NCBI RefSeq assembly: GCF_026712205.1
Contig: NZ_JAPPUW010000001.1
Coordinates: forward strand, 186,001-250,000
Origin: Pelomonas aquatica
GTDB taxonomy: Bacteria; Pseudomonadota; Gammaproteobacteria; Burkholderiales; Burkholderiaceae_C
Length of the DNA stretch: 64,000 nt
Direction of reading: 5' to 3'
Part shown: piece after piece, positions 24,387-32,365 of the stretch
Layout of the letters: each line of letters opens with the position of its first letter
Position numbering within the stretch: the first letter of the stretch is position 1
Made by a program: the position numbers and the translations under genes
Notes under the pieces: model-generated
What the model saw: only the letters and a program-made list of their open reading frames with translations
Told to the model about the DNA's origin: nothing
Databases searched by the model: none

Positions 24387-25079
24387 TCAGGGGGCGAGTT
24401 GATCCAGCGCCGCGCGGTGGCCGCGCGACACACGCAGCGTGGCGCCGCAGGCCAGCGTCAGCAGGGCCTCGCCGCCGGGCAGGCGCTCGATGTGTTGCAC
24501 ATGGGCCGCGTTGACCGCATGGCTGCGGTGCACGCGCAGGAAGCGCGCAGCCCAGCCGGGGCGCTGCAGCGCCTCGGCCAGCGTGACGCGTTCGAGCAGG
24601 CTGCGCGGCGGCAGGTGCAGCTCGATGTAGTTGTCGGCCGCGCTGATCCATTGCACGTCGGCCAGCCGCAGGCGTTGGCCATCGACCCAGTGTTCACCCA
24701 CCGCGGCCGCCGGCCGCGCGAGCCGTTCGCGCACGCGGGCCAATGCGGCCGCGAGGCGCTCGGCCGTGCAGGGCTTGAGCAGATAGTCGAGCGCGGCCAG
24801 CTCGAAGGCCTGCAGCGCGTGCTCGGCATGGGCCGTCGAGAAGACGACGCAGCGCACGCCCGCCTCGCGCAGCGCTGCGGCGAGCTGCACGCCGTTGCCG
24901 CCGGGCATCTCGATGTCGAGCAGGGCCAGGTCGGGCGGCGCGGCCAGCGCGCGCACGAGGGCCAGCGCCGCGGGCGCGTCGGGCGCCTCGTGCAGCTCGG
25001 CCACGTCGGCCTCGGCCGCGAGCAGGCGGCGCAGCCGGGCGCGCGCGGCGGGCTCGTCGTCGACGATCAGGATGCGCAT
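24387..25079 (-). CDS. LytTR-type response regulator
   Basis: A 230-residue regulator. The receiver domain has D7-D8 and phospho-acceptor Asp55 (L-L-D-I-E-M-P-G), with Lys in L-L-K-P. The C-terminal half is a LytTR DNA-binding domain (I-S-A-A-D-N-Y-I-E-L-H, later F-L-R-V-H-R-S-H-A-V-N). This is the AlgR/LytR architecture. It overlaps the sensor kinase gene by 13 bases, so the pair is co-transcribed. Confidence 0.92.
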   Translation of the reverse strand: MRILIVDDEPAARARLRRLLAAEADVAELHEAPDAPAALALVRALAAPPDLALLDIEMPGGNGVQLAAALREAGVRCVVFSTAHAEHALQAFELAALDYLLKPCTAERLAAALARVRERLARPAAAVGEHWVDGQRLRLADVQWISAADNYIELHLPPRSLLERVTLAEALQRPGWAARFLRVHRSHAVNAAHVQHIERLPGGEALLTLACGATLRVSRGHRAALDQLAP

Positions 25080-26134
25080 GGCAGCTCCATGCGCAGCGCC
25101 ATGCCGGCGCCATCCGGCCCGAACTCGATGCGGGCCGCATCGCCATAGCGGGCCTGCAGCCGCTCGCGCAGATTGCGCAGGCCCAGGCCGCCTTCCGGGT
25201 CGGGCGCCGCCTCGGGCACCGGCGTGTCGCCGTGGTTGCTGATGCCGAGCCGCAGCCGGCCCGCCTGCAGCCGCGCGGCGATGCCCACCGTGACCCGGCC
25301 GCGGTGGCGCGCCACGTCGTGCTTGACCGCGTTCTCGACCGGCGCGAGCAGCAGCAGCGCCGGCAGCCGGCAGGCGCGCGCGGCCGCATCGGCATCGATC
25401 TGCACGACCAGGCGCTCGGGGCCGAAGCGGGCCTGCATCAGCGCGAGAAAGGGCTCGACGAGGGCCAGCTCCTCGCCCAGCGTTTGCTCGGCGCGCTGCT
25501 GGGCGGCCAGCGTCTGGCGCAGCAGGTCGGCCAGCTGGCAGAGCAGGCGGTCGGCGCGGGCCACGTCCTCGTACATCACCGACGAGATCAGGTTCAGCGT
25601 GTTGAACAGGAAGTGCGGCTGCACCTGGTCGGCCAGGCGGGCCAGCCTGACCTCGGCAAGCTCGCGGCGGGCGCGCTCCAGCTCCTGCGCGCGTGCGGCC
25701 GCGGCCTGAGCCATCCAGACACCGCGCGAGATCAGGCAGAAGCTGATGTAGGTGACCGCGTCCTTTCCGCCCTCGAAGACCAGCAGCGCCGGCAGCGGGT
25801 CGGGGCGGTAGCTCACGTCGACGAGGGCGTAGACCAGCAGCCGCAGGCCGAACATGCCGGCGATGTGCAGGCCGCTGAAGGCCGGCAGCGCCAGCGCATG
25901 CACCGCGAGCTGGCGCGGCCGGGGCTGGCCGCGCAGTCGCCCCATCAAGGCATGCACGCCCAGCGCCAGCATGCCGATGGCCGGGATCGAGCTGAACTCC
26001 CACAGGAAGGGCTCCCAGGGCCGCGTGCCGCCGGACAGGCGGTAGGCCTGCAGCGCCGAGGTGCTCAGCAGCAGGCCGACGACGGCCAGCAGCGCGACAT
26101 AGGGCAGGCGCCAGCGGCGCGGCAGGATGGGCAT
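25067..26134 (-). CDS. LytS/AlgZ-type sensor histidine kinase
   Basis: A 355-residue kinase with about four N-terminal membrane segments (residues 10-140), a coiled segment (A-R-A-Q-E-L-E-R-A-R-R-E-L-A), then the His_kinase domain with phospho-acceptor His174 in Q-P-H-F-L-F-N-T-L-N. The N box is V-E-N-A-V-K-H and the ATPase glycine box is G-L-G-L-R-N-L-R-E-R-L. No periplasmic sensor domain is obvious, so the signal is probably sensed in the membrane. ATG 26134 was chosen for family-like length. Its partner regulator follows directly. Confidence 0.9.
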   Translation of the reverse strand: MPILPRRWRLPYVALLAVVGLLLSTSALQAYRLSGGTRPWEPFLWEFSSIPAIGMLALGVHALMGRLRGQPRPRQLAVHALALPAFSGLHIAGMFGLRLLVYALVDVSYRPDPLPALLVFEGGKDAVTYISFCLISRGVWMAQAAAARAQELERARRELAEVRLARLADQVQPHFLFNTLNLISSVMYEDVARADRLLCQLADLLRQTLAAQQRAEQTLGEELALVEPFLALMQARFGPERLVVQIDADAAARACRLPALLLLAPVENAVKHDVARHRGRVTVGIAARLQAGRLRLGISNHGDTPVPEAAPDPEGGLGLRNLRERLQARYGDAARIEFGPDGAGMALRMELPCAS

Positions 26135-26210
26135 GGCCCGAGTGTGCCGCGGGCGCCCCGCACAGGGACCGCCGCTCACCCCACGGGGCGAGCGGCCGGC
26201 CCCAGCGGGG

Positions 26211-27599
26211 TCACTGCGCGGTCAGCTTGGCCGCAAACGCCTTGTGCACGGCCAGCAGCGCGCCGGCGCGGCCAGTCTGGACCTGCACGAGGGCATCCTG
26301 TGCGGCCAGCCGGTCCTGCTCGGCGCTGAGCAGCGCGTAGAAGTCGGACACGCCGGCCTCGTAGCGCTTCAGGGCCAGGTCGCGGGCGCGGGTCGTGGCC
26401 TCGGCGGCCGTGGCCTGGGCCGCGGCCTGCAGCTCGGTCTCGCGCAGCGTGGACAGGCTGCCCTGGGCGTCCTGCAGCGCGGTCAGCTGGGCCTGCTCGG
26501 CGGCGGCCACGGCGGCATCGAAGCCGGCACGGGCGGCCGTCTCCTCGGCCTTGCGGGCGCCGAAGTCGAGGAAGTTCCAGTTCAGCGCACCGGCGATGCT
26601 GTGGATCTCGCTGGCGCTCTTGAACAGGCTGCTGGTGCTGGTGGCGCTCCAGCCGATCTGGCCGGTCAGGCCCAGGCTGGGCCAGCGCGCGGCCCAGGCG
26701 ACATGGGCGCGCGCGGCGGCGGCCTGGGCGCGCACGGCGGCGGCCTTCACGTCGGGGCGCGCGGCCAGCAGGCCGGCGGGGTCGGGCAGCGTGCCGAGGC
26801 TGACGAGGCGAGGCTCGGGCATGGCGGGCAGCGGGTCGCTGTCGGCCCTGTCGCAGTCGGCCGGCGGCTGGCCGCGCAGCACGTCGAGCTGCAGGCGGGC
26901 CAGGCAGGCGGCGTTGCGCAGCGCCGGCACGCTGGCCGAGGTCTGCGCGACGAGGGCCTCGGCGCGGGCCTGGTCGACGGCCGTGCCGCGGCCGGCACCG
27001 ACGCGGGCCTTGACGAGGTCGAGCAGCTGGTGCTGCACGACCAGGGCTTCCTTGGCGAGCTTGAGGCGCTGGCCCAGGCCGATGAGCTGGGTCTGCAGGT
27101 TGAGCGCGGTGCCGGCCAGGCTGAGCCGGGCGGCGTCGCGGTCCAGCGCGGCGCTCTGCGCGTCATAACCGGCCGCCTGGGCGGTGGCCGATGCGCGGCC
27201 CCAGAGGTCGACCTCCCAGCGCGCCGCCGCGTTGACGCCGTAGCTGTTGAAGTTGTTGAACTGGCCGAGGTCGTTGGCCGCGCGCTGGCGGCTGGCGCTG
27301 GCGCCGGCGCCGACGGTCGGCAGGCGCTGGGCGCCGGCCGAGTCGGCCAGCGCCTCGGCCTGCCTGAGGCGGGCGGCCGCGGCGCGCAGGTCGCGGTTGT
27401 TGGCCAGCACCTCGTCGACGACGCGCTGCAGCTGCGCGCTGTCGACGAAGGCGGCCGTCATCGTGGCGGCGCCCGGGTTGGCGGCGGGCGCCTGGGCGAA
27501 CTTCTCGGGCGCGAGGTTCTGCGGGCCCGGCGAGAGGCTGGGGCCGGCGCAGGCGGCCAGCAGTGCGGCCGCGGCGAGCGGAGTCAGGCGGATGAGCAT
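26211..27599 (-). CDS. RND efflux outer-membrane factor (NodT/OprM type)
   Basis: A 462-residue outer-membrane channel lipoprotein; the lipobox is L-L-A-A-C17. Two repeated TolC-like halves are visible, each with long helical stretches (residues about 60-260 and 270-460). It is the third gene of the adaptor-permease-channel operon, one base after the permease stop. It forms the exit duct of the tripartite pump. Confidence 0.92.
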   Translation of the reverse strand: MLIRLTPLAAAALLAACAGPSLSPGPQNLAPEKFAQAPAANPGAATMTAAFVDSAQLQRVVDEVLANNRDLRAAAARLRQAEALADSAGAQRLPTVGAGASASRQRAANDLGQFNNFNSYGVNAAARWEVDLWGRASATAQAAGYDAQSAALDRDAARLSLAGTALNLQTQLIGLGQRLKLAKEALVVQHQLLDLVKARVGAGRGTAVDQARAEALVAQTSASVPALRNAACLARLQLDVLRGQPPADCDRADSDPLPAMPEPRLVSLGTLPDPAGLLAARPDVKAAAVRAQAAAARAHVAWAARWPSLGLTGQIGWSATSTSSLFKSASEIHSIAGALNWNFLDFGARKAEETAARAGFDAAVAAAEQAQLTALQDAQGSLSTLRETELQAAAQATAAEATTRARDLALKRYEAGVSDFYALLSAEQDRLAAQDALVQVQTGRAGALLAVHKAFAAKLTAQ

Positions 27600-27600
27600 G

Positions 27601-30600
27601 TCAATGGCCTTCCTTGTTGGGCGTGGCGGCGTCGTCGATGCCGGGGTGGAAGGCGTGGGCCGAGGCGTCGATCTGGGCATGCAGCGCGGCGGCACGGGCG
27701 CGGCGCCTCTCGGTGCCCTTGCGCAGCAGGCTGTAGAAGACCGGCGTCAGGAAGATGCCGAAAAAGGTCACGCCCAGCATGCCGGCGAACACGGCGATGC
27801 CCATCGCGCGGCGCATCTCGCTGCCGGCGCCGCTGCCCAGGATCAGCGGAATGACGCCGGCGCAGAAGGCGATGGACGTCATCAGGATGGGGCGCAGGCG
27901 CAGCCGGCAGGCCTCGACGACGGCCTCGTACATGGACTTGCCGTGCTCTTCCAGCTCCTTCGCGAACTCGACGATCAGGATCGCGTTCTTGCAGGCCAGG
28001 CCGACGAGCACGACCAGCGCGACCTGCGTGAAGATGTTCAGGTCCCCCGCCTGCATGAAGGGCGGGAAGTGCGACAGCCACACGCCGAACAGCGCCGACA
28101 GGATGCACATCGGCACGATCAGGATGATGGCCAGCGGCAGCGTCCAGCTCTCGTACTGCGCGGCGAGCACCAGCACGACGAGGACGACCGAGAACAGCAG
28201 CACGGCGGCCAGCGTCGGGATCTTGACGCCAAGACCGGGCACGGTGACGTCGCGGGTCAGGCGGTCCTGGTAGCTGAGGTCGGTGAACTCGTAGCCGAAG
28301 CCGCGCGGCAGGGTCTTGAGGATGCGCTCGATCTCGCCTTCGGCCTGGCCCGACGAGAAGCCGGGCTTGGGCGCGCCGTTGATGTCGGCGCTGGGGAAGC
28401 CGTTGTAGCGCGTCACGCGCGTGGGGCCGAAGGTGGGCTCCACGCTCAACAGCGAGCCCAGCGGCACCATCGCGCCGGCGTCGTTGCGGGTCTTGAGCTG
28501 GACGATGTCGTCGGCCTTGGCGCGGAAGGGCGCGTCGGCCTGCACGATGACCTGGTAGGTCTTGCCGAACTTGGTGAAGTCGTTGACGTAGAGCGAACCG
28601 AGGTTGATCTGCAGCGTGTCGTAGATGGCGCCCAGCGGCACGCCCATCTGCTTGGCCTTCACGCGGTCCACGTTGGCGAACAGCTGCGGCACGTTGATGT
28701 CGTAGTTGGAATAGGGCGTGCCGATGCTGGTGTTCTTGTTGCCGTAGACCTGGCCCAGCGAGCCCCAGACCGCGCCGTACAGGGCCTGCTCGCCCTGGCT
28801 GCTGCGATCCTGCACCTGGATCTTGAAGCCGCCGGCGATGCCCAGGCCGTCCACCGGGGGCGGCGGCAGCACGAACATGCGCGCGCCCTGGATCTGCTGG
28901 ATCGCGCCGTTGACCTTGCCGAGGATGGCTTCCTTGCTCTTGTCGGGCGTCGTGCGCGCGTCGAAGCTGTCCAGGCCGAAGAAGACGATGCCCTCGTTCG
29001 GCGCGGCCGAGAAGCCGGCGCTGGACAGGCCGGGGAAGGCCACCGAGTCCTTGATGCCGGGCACCTTCAGCGCGATCTCGCTCATGCGGCGGATGACCTC
29101 GTCCGTGCGGTCCAGGCTGGCGCCGGCCGGCAGCTGGGCCACGCCGATCAGGTATTGCTTGTCCGGCGCCGGCACGAAGCCGCTCGGGATGCGCGTGAAC
29201 ATCAGGCCGGTGCAGGCCAGCAGGATGGCGTAGACGACGACGGCCAGGGACTTGCGCTTCAGGATGCCGGTGACGCCGCGGCCGTAGTCGGACGAGCGCC
29301 GCTGGAAGAAGCGGTTGAACCAGTGGAAGAAGCGGCCGAAGACGGCGTCCATGGCCTTCATCAGCCCGTCCTTGGGCGCGTCATGCGGGCGCAGCAGGAT
29401 GGCGGCCAGGGCCGGCGAGAGCGTGAGCGAGTTGAAGGCCGAGATCACCGTCGAGATCGCGATGGTGACGGCGAACTGCCTGTAGAACTGGCCCGACAGG
29501 CCCGGCACCAGCGTCAGCGGGATGAACACGGCGCACAGCACCAGCGCGATCGCGATGATGGGGCCCGAGACCTCCTGCATGGCCTTGATCGTCGCGTCGC
29601 GCGGCGTCAGCCCGTTCTGGATGTTGCGCTCGACGTTCTCGACGACGACGATGGCGTCGTCCACGACGATGCCGATGGCCAGCACCAGGCCGAACAGCGT
29701 CAGCGTGTTGATCGAGAAGCCCAGCAGCAGCAGCACGGCGAAGGTGCCGACGATGGACACCGGCACGGCGACCAGCGGGATGATGGAGGCGCGCCAGGTC
29801 TGCAGGAAGATGATGACGACCAGCACGACCAGGCCGACGGCCTCGAACAGCGTGCTCACGACCTTCTCGATGGAGGTCTGCACGAAGCGGGTCGGGTCGT
29901 AGACGATGTCGTAGCTGACGCCGGCCGGGAAGCCGGGCTTGAGCCTCTCCATCGTCTGGCGCACCTGGTTGGAGATGGCGAGCGCGTTGGAGCCCGGCGC
30001 CTGGAACACGGCGATGGCCGCGGCCTCCTTGTTGTTCAGCAGGCTGCGCAGCGCGAAGGTGCCGGCGCTGATCTCGACGCGGCCGACGTCCTTCACGCGC
30101 ACCATCGCGCCGGTCTTGATGTCGCTGCGGACGATGATGTTGCCGAACTCATCCTCGCTGGCCAGGCGCCCTTGCGCATTGATGGCGAGCTGGAAGTCCG
30201 TGCCCTTGGGCGCGGGCGAGGCGCCGATGACGCCGGCCGCGACCTGCGTGTTCTGCTCGCGGATGGCGCCGACGACCTCGGAGGCCGTCATGCTGCGCGC
30301 GGCCAGCTTCTGCGGGTCCAGCCAGATGCGCATCGCGTAGTCGCCGGCGCCGAACATCAGCACCGAGCCCATGCCGGGCACGCGCAGCAGCTCGTCGCGC
30401 ACGTTCAGATTGCCGTAGTTGCGCAGGTAGAGGGCGTCGCGCGAGTTGTCCGGGCTGACGAGGTGGACCACCATCGTCAGGTTGGGGCTGCTCTTCTCGG
30501 TCGTCACGCCGATCTGGCGCACGATGTCGGGCAGGCGCGGCAGCGCGCGGTTGATGCGGTTCTGCACCGCGGTCTCGGCGGCCTCGGGGTGGGTGCCGAT

Positions 30601-30891
30601 CTTGAAGGTGACCGTCAGCGTCATGCCGCCGTCGCCGGTGGCCTGGCTGTCGAAGTAGAGAACGTTCTCGAGGCCGTTGATCTGCTCCTCGAGCGGCGTG
30701 GCCACCGTCTCGGAGATGACGCGCGGGTTGGCGCCGGGGTACTGGGCGCGCACGACGACCTGCGGCGGCGCGACCTCGGGGTATTCGGAGATCGGCAGCA
30801 GCGGGATGGCCAGCGCGCCGACGAGGAAGATGAATAGCGACAGCACGGTCGCGAAGCGCGGCCGGTCGATGAAGAAGCGTGAGATGTCCAT
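27601..30891 (-). CDS. RND efflux pump inner-membrane transporter (HAE1 family)
   Basis: A 1096-residue AcrB/MexB-type proton-drug antiporter. The N terminus M-D-I-S-R-F-F-I-D-R-P-R-F-A is typical, the proton-relay Asp pair is in I-G-I-V-V-D-D-A-I-V-V-V-E-N, and a second half repeats the fold. It exceeds the usual 1040-1050 residues by a C-terminal hydrophilic tail (R-R-R-A-R-A-A-A-L then a His/Asp-rich end). It exports hydrophobic or amphipathic compounds; specificity cannot be read from sequence. The adaptor gene lies 18 bases upstream. Confidence 0.94.
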   Translation of the reverse strand: MDISRFFIDRPRFATVLSLFIFLVGALAIPLLPISEYPEVAPPQVVVRAQYPGANPRVISETVATPLEEQINGLENVLYFDSQATGDGGMTLTVTFKIGTHPEAAETAVQNRINRALPRLPDIVRQIGVTTEKSSPNLTMVVHLVSPDNSRDALYLRNYGNLNVRDELLRVPGMGSVLMFGAGDYAMRIWLDPQKLAARSMTASEVVGAIREQNTQVAAGVIGASPAPKGTDFQLAINAQGRLASEDEFGNIIVRSDIKTGAMVRVKDVGRVEISAGTFALRSLLNNKEAAAIAVFQAPGSNALAISNQVRQTMERLKPGFPAGVSYDIVYDPTRFVQTSIEKVVSTLFEAVGLVVLVVIIFLQTWRASIIPLVAVPVSIVGTFAVLLLLGFSINTLTLFGLVLAIGIVVDDAIVVVENVERNIQNGLTPRDATIKAMQEVSGPIIAIALVLCAVFIPLTLVPGLSGQFYRQFAVTIAISTVISAFNSLTLSPALAAILLRPHDAPKDGLMKAMDAVFGRFFHWFNRFFQRRSSDYGRGVTGILKRKSLAVVVYAILLACTGLMFTRIPSGFVPAPDKQYLIGVAQLPAGASLDRTDEVIRRMSEIALKVPGIKDSVAFPGLSSAGFSAAPNEGIVFFGLDSFDARTTPDKSKEAILGKVNGAIQQIQGARMFVLPPPPVDGLGIAGGFKIQVQDRSSQGEQALYGAVWGSLGQVYGNKNTSIGTPYSNYDINVPQLFANVDRVKAKQMGVPLGAIYDTLQINLGSLYVNDFTKFGKTYQVIVQADAPFRAKADDIVQLKTRNDAGAMVPLGSLLSVEPTFGPTRVTRYNGFPSADINGAPKPGFSSGQAEGEIERILKTLPRGFGYEFTDLSYQDRLTRDVTVPGLGVKIPTLAAVLLFSVVLVVLVLAAQYESWTLPLAIILIVPMCILSALFGVWLSHFPPFMQAGDLNIFTQVALVVLVGLACKNAILIVEFAKELEEHGKSMYEAVVEACRLRLRPILMTSIAFCAGVIPLILGSGAGSEMRRAMGIAVFAGMLGVTFFGIFLTPVFYSLLRKGTERRRARAAALHAQIDASAHAFHPGIDDAATPNKEGH

Positions 30892-30909
30892 GGCAGGGGC
30901 CGCCTTTGC

Positions 30910-32109
30910 TTACTTCGAGGCGGCGGAGGCCGGAGCTGCGGGCGCTGCACCGGGAGGCGCGCCAGGGATCGGCATGCCCAAGTTGTCGACCTTCAGCACC
31001 TGCGGCGTGACCGGCGCGCCGGGAAAGGCGCGCAGCAGGCCGTCGACGATGACCAGCTCGCCGGCCTTGACGCCGCCCACGACGCGCATGCCGTCGACCA
31101 GCGCGCCCGGCGTGACGGGGCGCGGCTGCACGATGTTGTTGGGGCCGACGACGAGGACGATCTTGCGCGTCTGGTCGGTCGTGATGGCGCGGTCGGGCAC
31201 GACGACGCCGTTGTAGCTGGCGCTGCCGCCGAGCTTGATGCGGGCATACAGGCCCGGCGTGAACTGGCCGCCCTTGTTGTCGAACACCGCGCGGACGCGG
31301 ATGGAGGCCGTGGCAGGGTTCAGGTGGTTGTCGACGAAGTCGAGCCGACCGGTGTGCGGGTAGCCGTCCTCGTTGGACAGGCCCATCTGCACGGCCACCG
31401 CATCGCGTGCGACCGTCTTGCCTTCGCGCGCGGCGCGCATGTAGCGCAGATAGGTGGCCTCACTGGCATCGAAGTAGGCATAGACCTTGTCGCTCGAGAC
31501 CAGCGTCGTCAGCACCGGGTCGCCGACGCCGACGAGGTTGCCCGGCGTCACGTTGGCGCGCGACGTGCGGCCGCTGACCGGGGCCGTGATGTTGGCGTAC
31601 TCGACGTTGAGCCTGGACTGCACGAGAGTGGCCTCGGCCGCCTTCAGATTGGCCTCGGCCGAGCGCAGCGCGGCGCGGAGCTGGTCGATTTCCTGGGCGC
31701 TGACGGCATTGACACTGACCAGCTTCTCGGCGCGCGCCAAGTCGGCCCTGGCGAGTTCGACCTGGGTCTTCAGCGCGGCGACCTGGGCTTCGGCGCGGGC
31801 CACGTCGGCCTTGAAGGCGCGGGCGTCGATGCTGAACAGCGGCTCGCCCTTCCTGACGAGCTGGCCTTCCTTGAAGCGCACGGCCTCGACGGTGCCGGCC
31901 ACGCGGGCGCGCACGTCGACCGTGTCGGGCGCCTCCAGGCGAGCGGTGAATTCGTCGAATTCCTGCACCTCGCGCTGGGTGGCGGGCGCCACGGACACGG
32001 GCGGCGGGCCGCCGGCATGGCCGCCGGGGCCACCCTGCTGCTGGCCGCAGGCGGCGAGCAGGACGGCAAGGAGAGAGGTCAGGGGCAGCGCCAGGCTGTT
32101 CTTCGTCAT
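30910..32109 (-). CDS. RND efflux periplasmic adaptor (AcrA/MexA type)
   Basis: A 399-residue membrane-fusion protein and the first gene of the efflux operon. The lipobox is V-L-L-A-A-C21. A biotinyl-lipoyl-like domain (V-D-V-R-A-R-V-A-G-T-V-E-A-V-R-F), a coiled-coil hairpin (residues about 100-180) and beta-barrel domains follow. The C terminus is Ala/Pro-rich. ATG 32109 was chosen because the lipobox then lies 21 residues in; an open frame extends further upstream but over the operator region. Confidence 0.93.
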   Translation of the reverse strand: MTKNSLALPLTSLLAVLLAACGQQQGGPGGHAGGPPPVSVAPATQREVQEFDEFTARLEAPDTVDVRARVAGTVEAVRFKEGQLVRKGEPLFSIDARAFKADVARAEAQVAALKTQVELARADLARAEKLVSVNAVSAQEIDQLRAALRSAEANLKAAEATLVQSRLNVEYANITAPVSGRTSRANVTPGNLVGVGDPVLTTLVSSDKVYAYFDASEATYLRYMRAAREGKTVARDAVAVQMGLSNEDGYPHTGRLDFVDNHLNPATASIRVRAVFDNKGGQFTPGLYARIKLGGSASYNGVVVPDRAITTDQTRKIVLVVGPNNIVQPRPVTPGALVDGMRVVGGVKAGELVIVDGLLRAFPGAPVTPQVLKVDNLGMPIPGAPPGAAPAAPASAASK

Positions 32110-32137
32110 GGGGGGCTCCGAATGCAAGCGGGCGACT

Positions 32138-32165
32138 GTAATCAGATCATCCCCGCGCTGATTAC
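32138..32165. promoter_or_regulatory. Inverted-repeat operator candidate upstream of the RND operon
   Basis: GTAATCAG (32138-32145) and CTGATTAC (32158-32165) are perfect 8-bp arms separated by 12 bases, 29 bases upstream of the adaptor start. A second dyad, TGACATTGCTTGTCA (32193-32207, 5-bp arms), lies beyond it and includes a TTGACA-like -35 on the minus strand. No regulator gene of the TetR, MarR or LysR type adjoins the pump, so an unlinked repressor or activator is inferred. Confidence 0.55.
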
Positions 32166-32226
32166 CGTCACCCCGAAACCCCTTCGCGCTGCTGACATTG
32201 CTTGTCAACAGCGCGGGCCTGTGAAC

Positions 32227-32251
32227 AAAAAAGCCGCCCGAAGGCGGCTTT
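32227..32251 (-). terminator. Intrinsic terminator after the POT transporter
   Basis: AAAGCCGCC, loop and GGCGGCTTT form a 9-bp stem (32230-32251). On the minus strand it is followed by six T residues, so it ends transcripts coming from the peptide transporter gene. It also separates that gene from the efflux operon. Confidence 0.85.
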
Positions 32252-32257
32252 AGCAAC

Positions 32258-32364
32258 AGGCCGGCGCAGCCCGGCCGCCCCTCCAGCGACTCCCACGGAT
32301 CCGGCTTTGCCGGGCCGTCGGGAGTGCCCCCTTGAGGGGGCGGCCGTCAGGCCGCAGTGGGTGG
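32258..32364 (-). repeat. Intergenic repeat, family A, copy 2
   Basis: Read on the minus strand, this spacer has the same order of blocks as 1337-1445: a CCCAC start, a Gly/Cys-rich hairpin, CCCCCTCAAGGGGG, CGGCCCGGC...AGCCGG and GCTGGAGGGG. In both places it begins directly after a stop codon, in the sense direction of the gene. It precedes the terminator at 32227-32251. Confidence 0.6.
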
Positions 32365-32365
32365 G

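Noticed and set aside
27247-30837. A 1196-codon open frame on the plus strand, antisense to the RND transporter
   Set aside because: Its translation is low-complexity (Arg/Gly/Ala/His/Asp) with no recognisable domain, as expected for the shadow of a GC-rich gene. The minus strand encodes a clear AcrB-type protein over the same interval.
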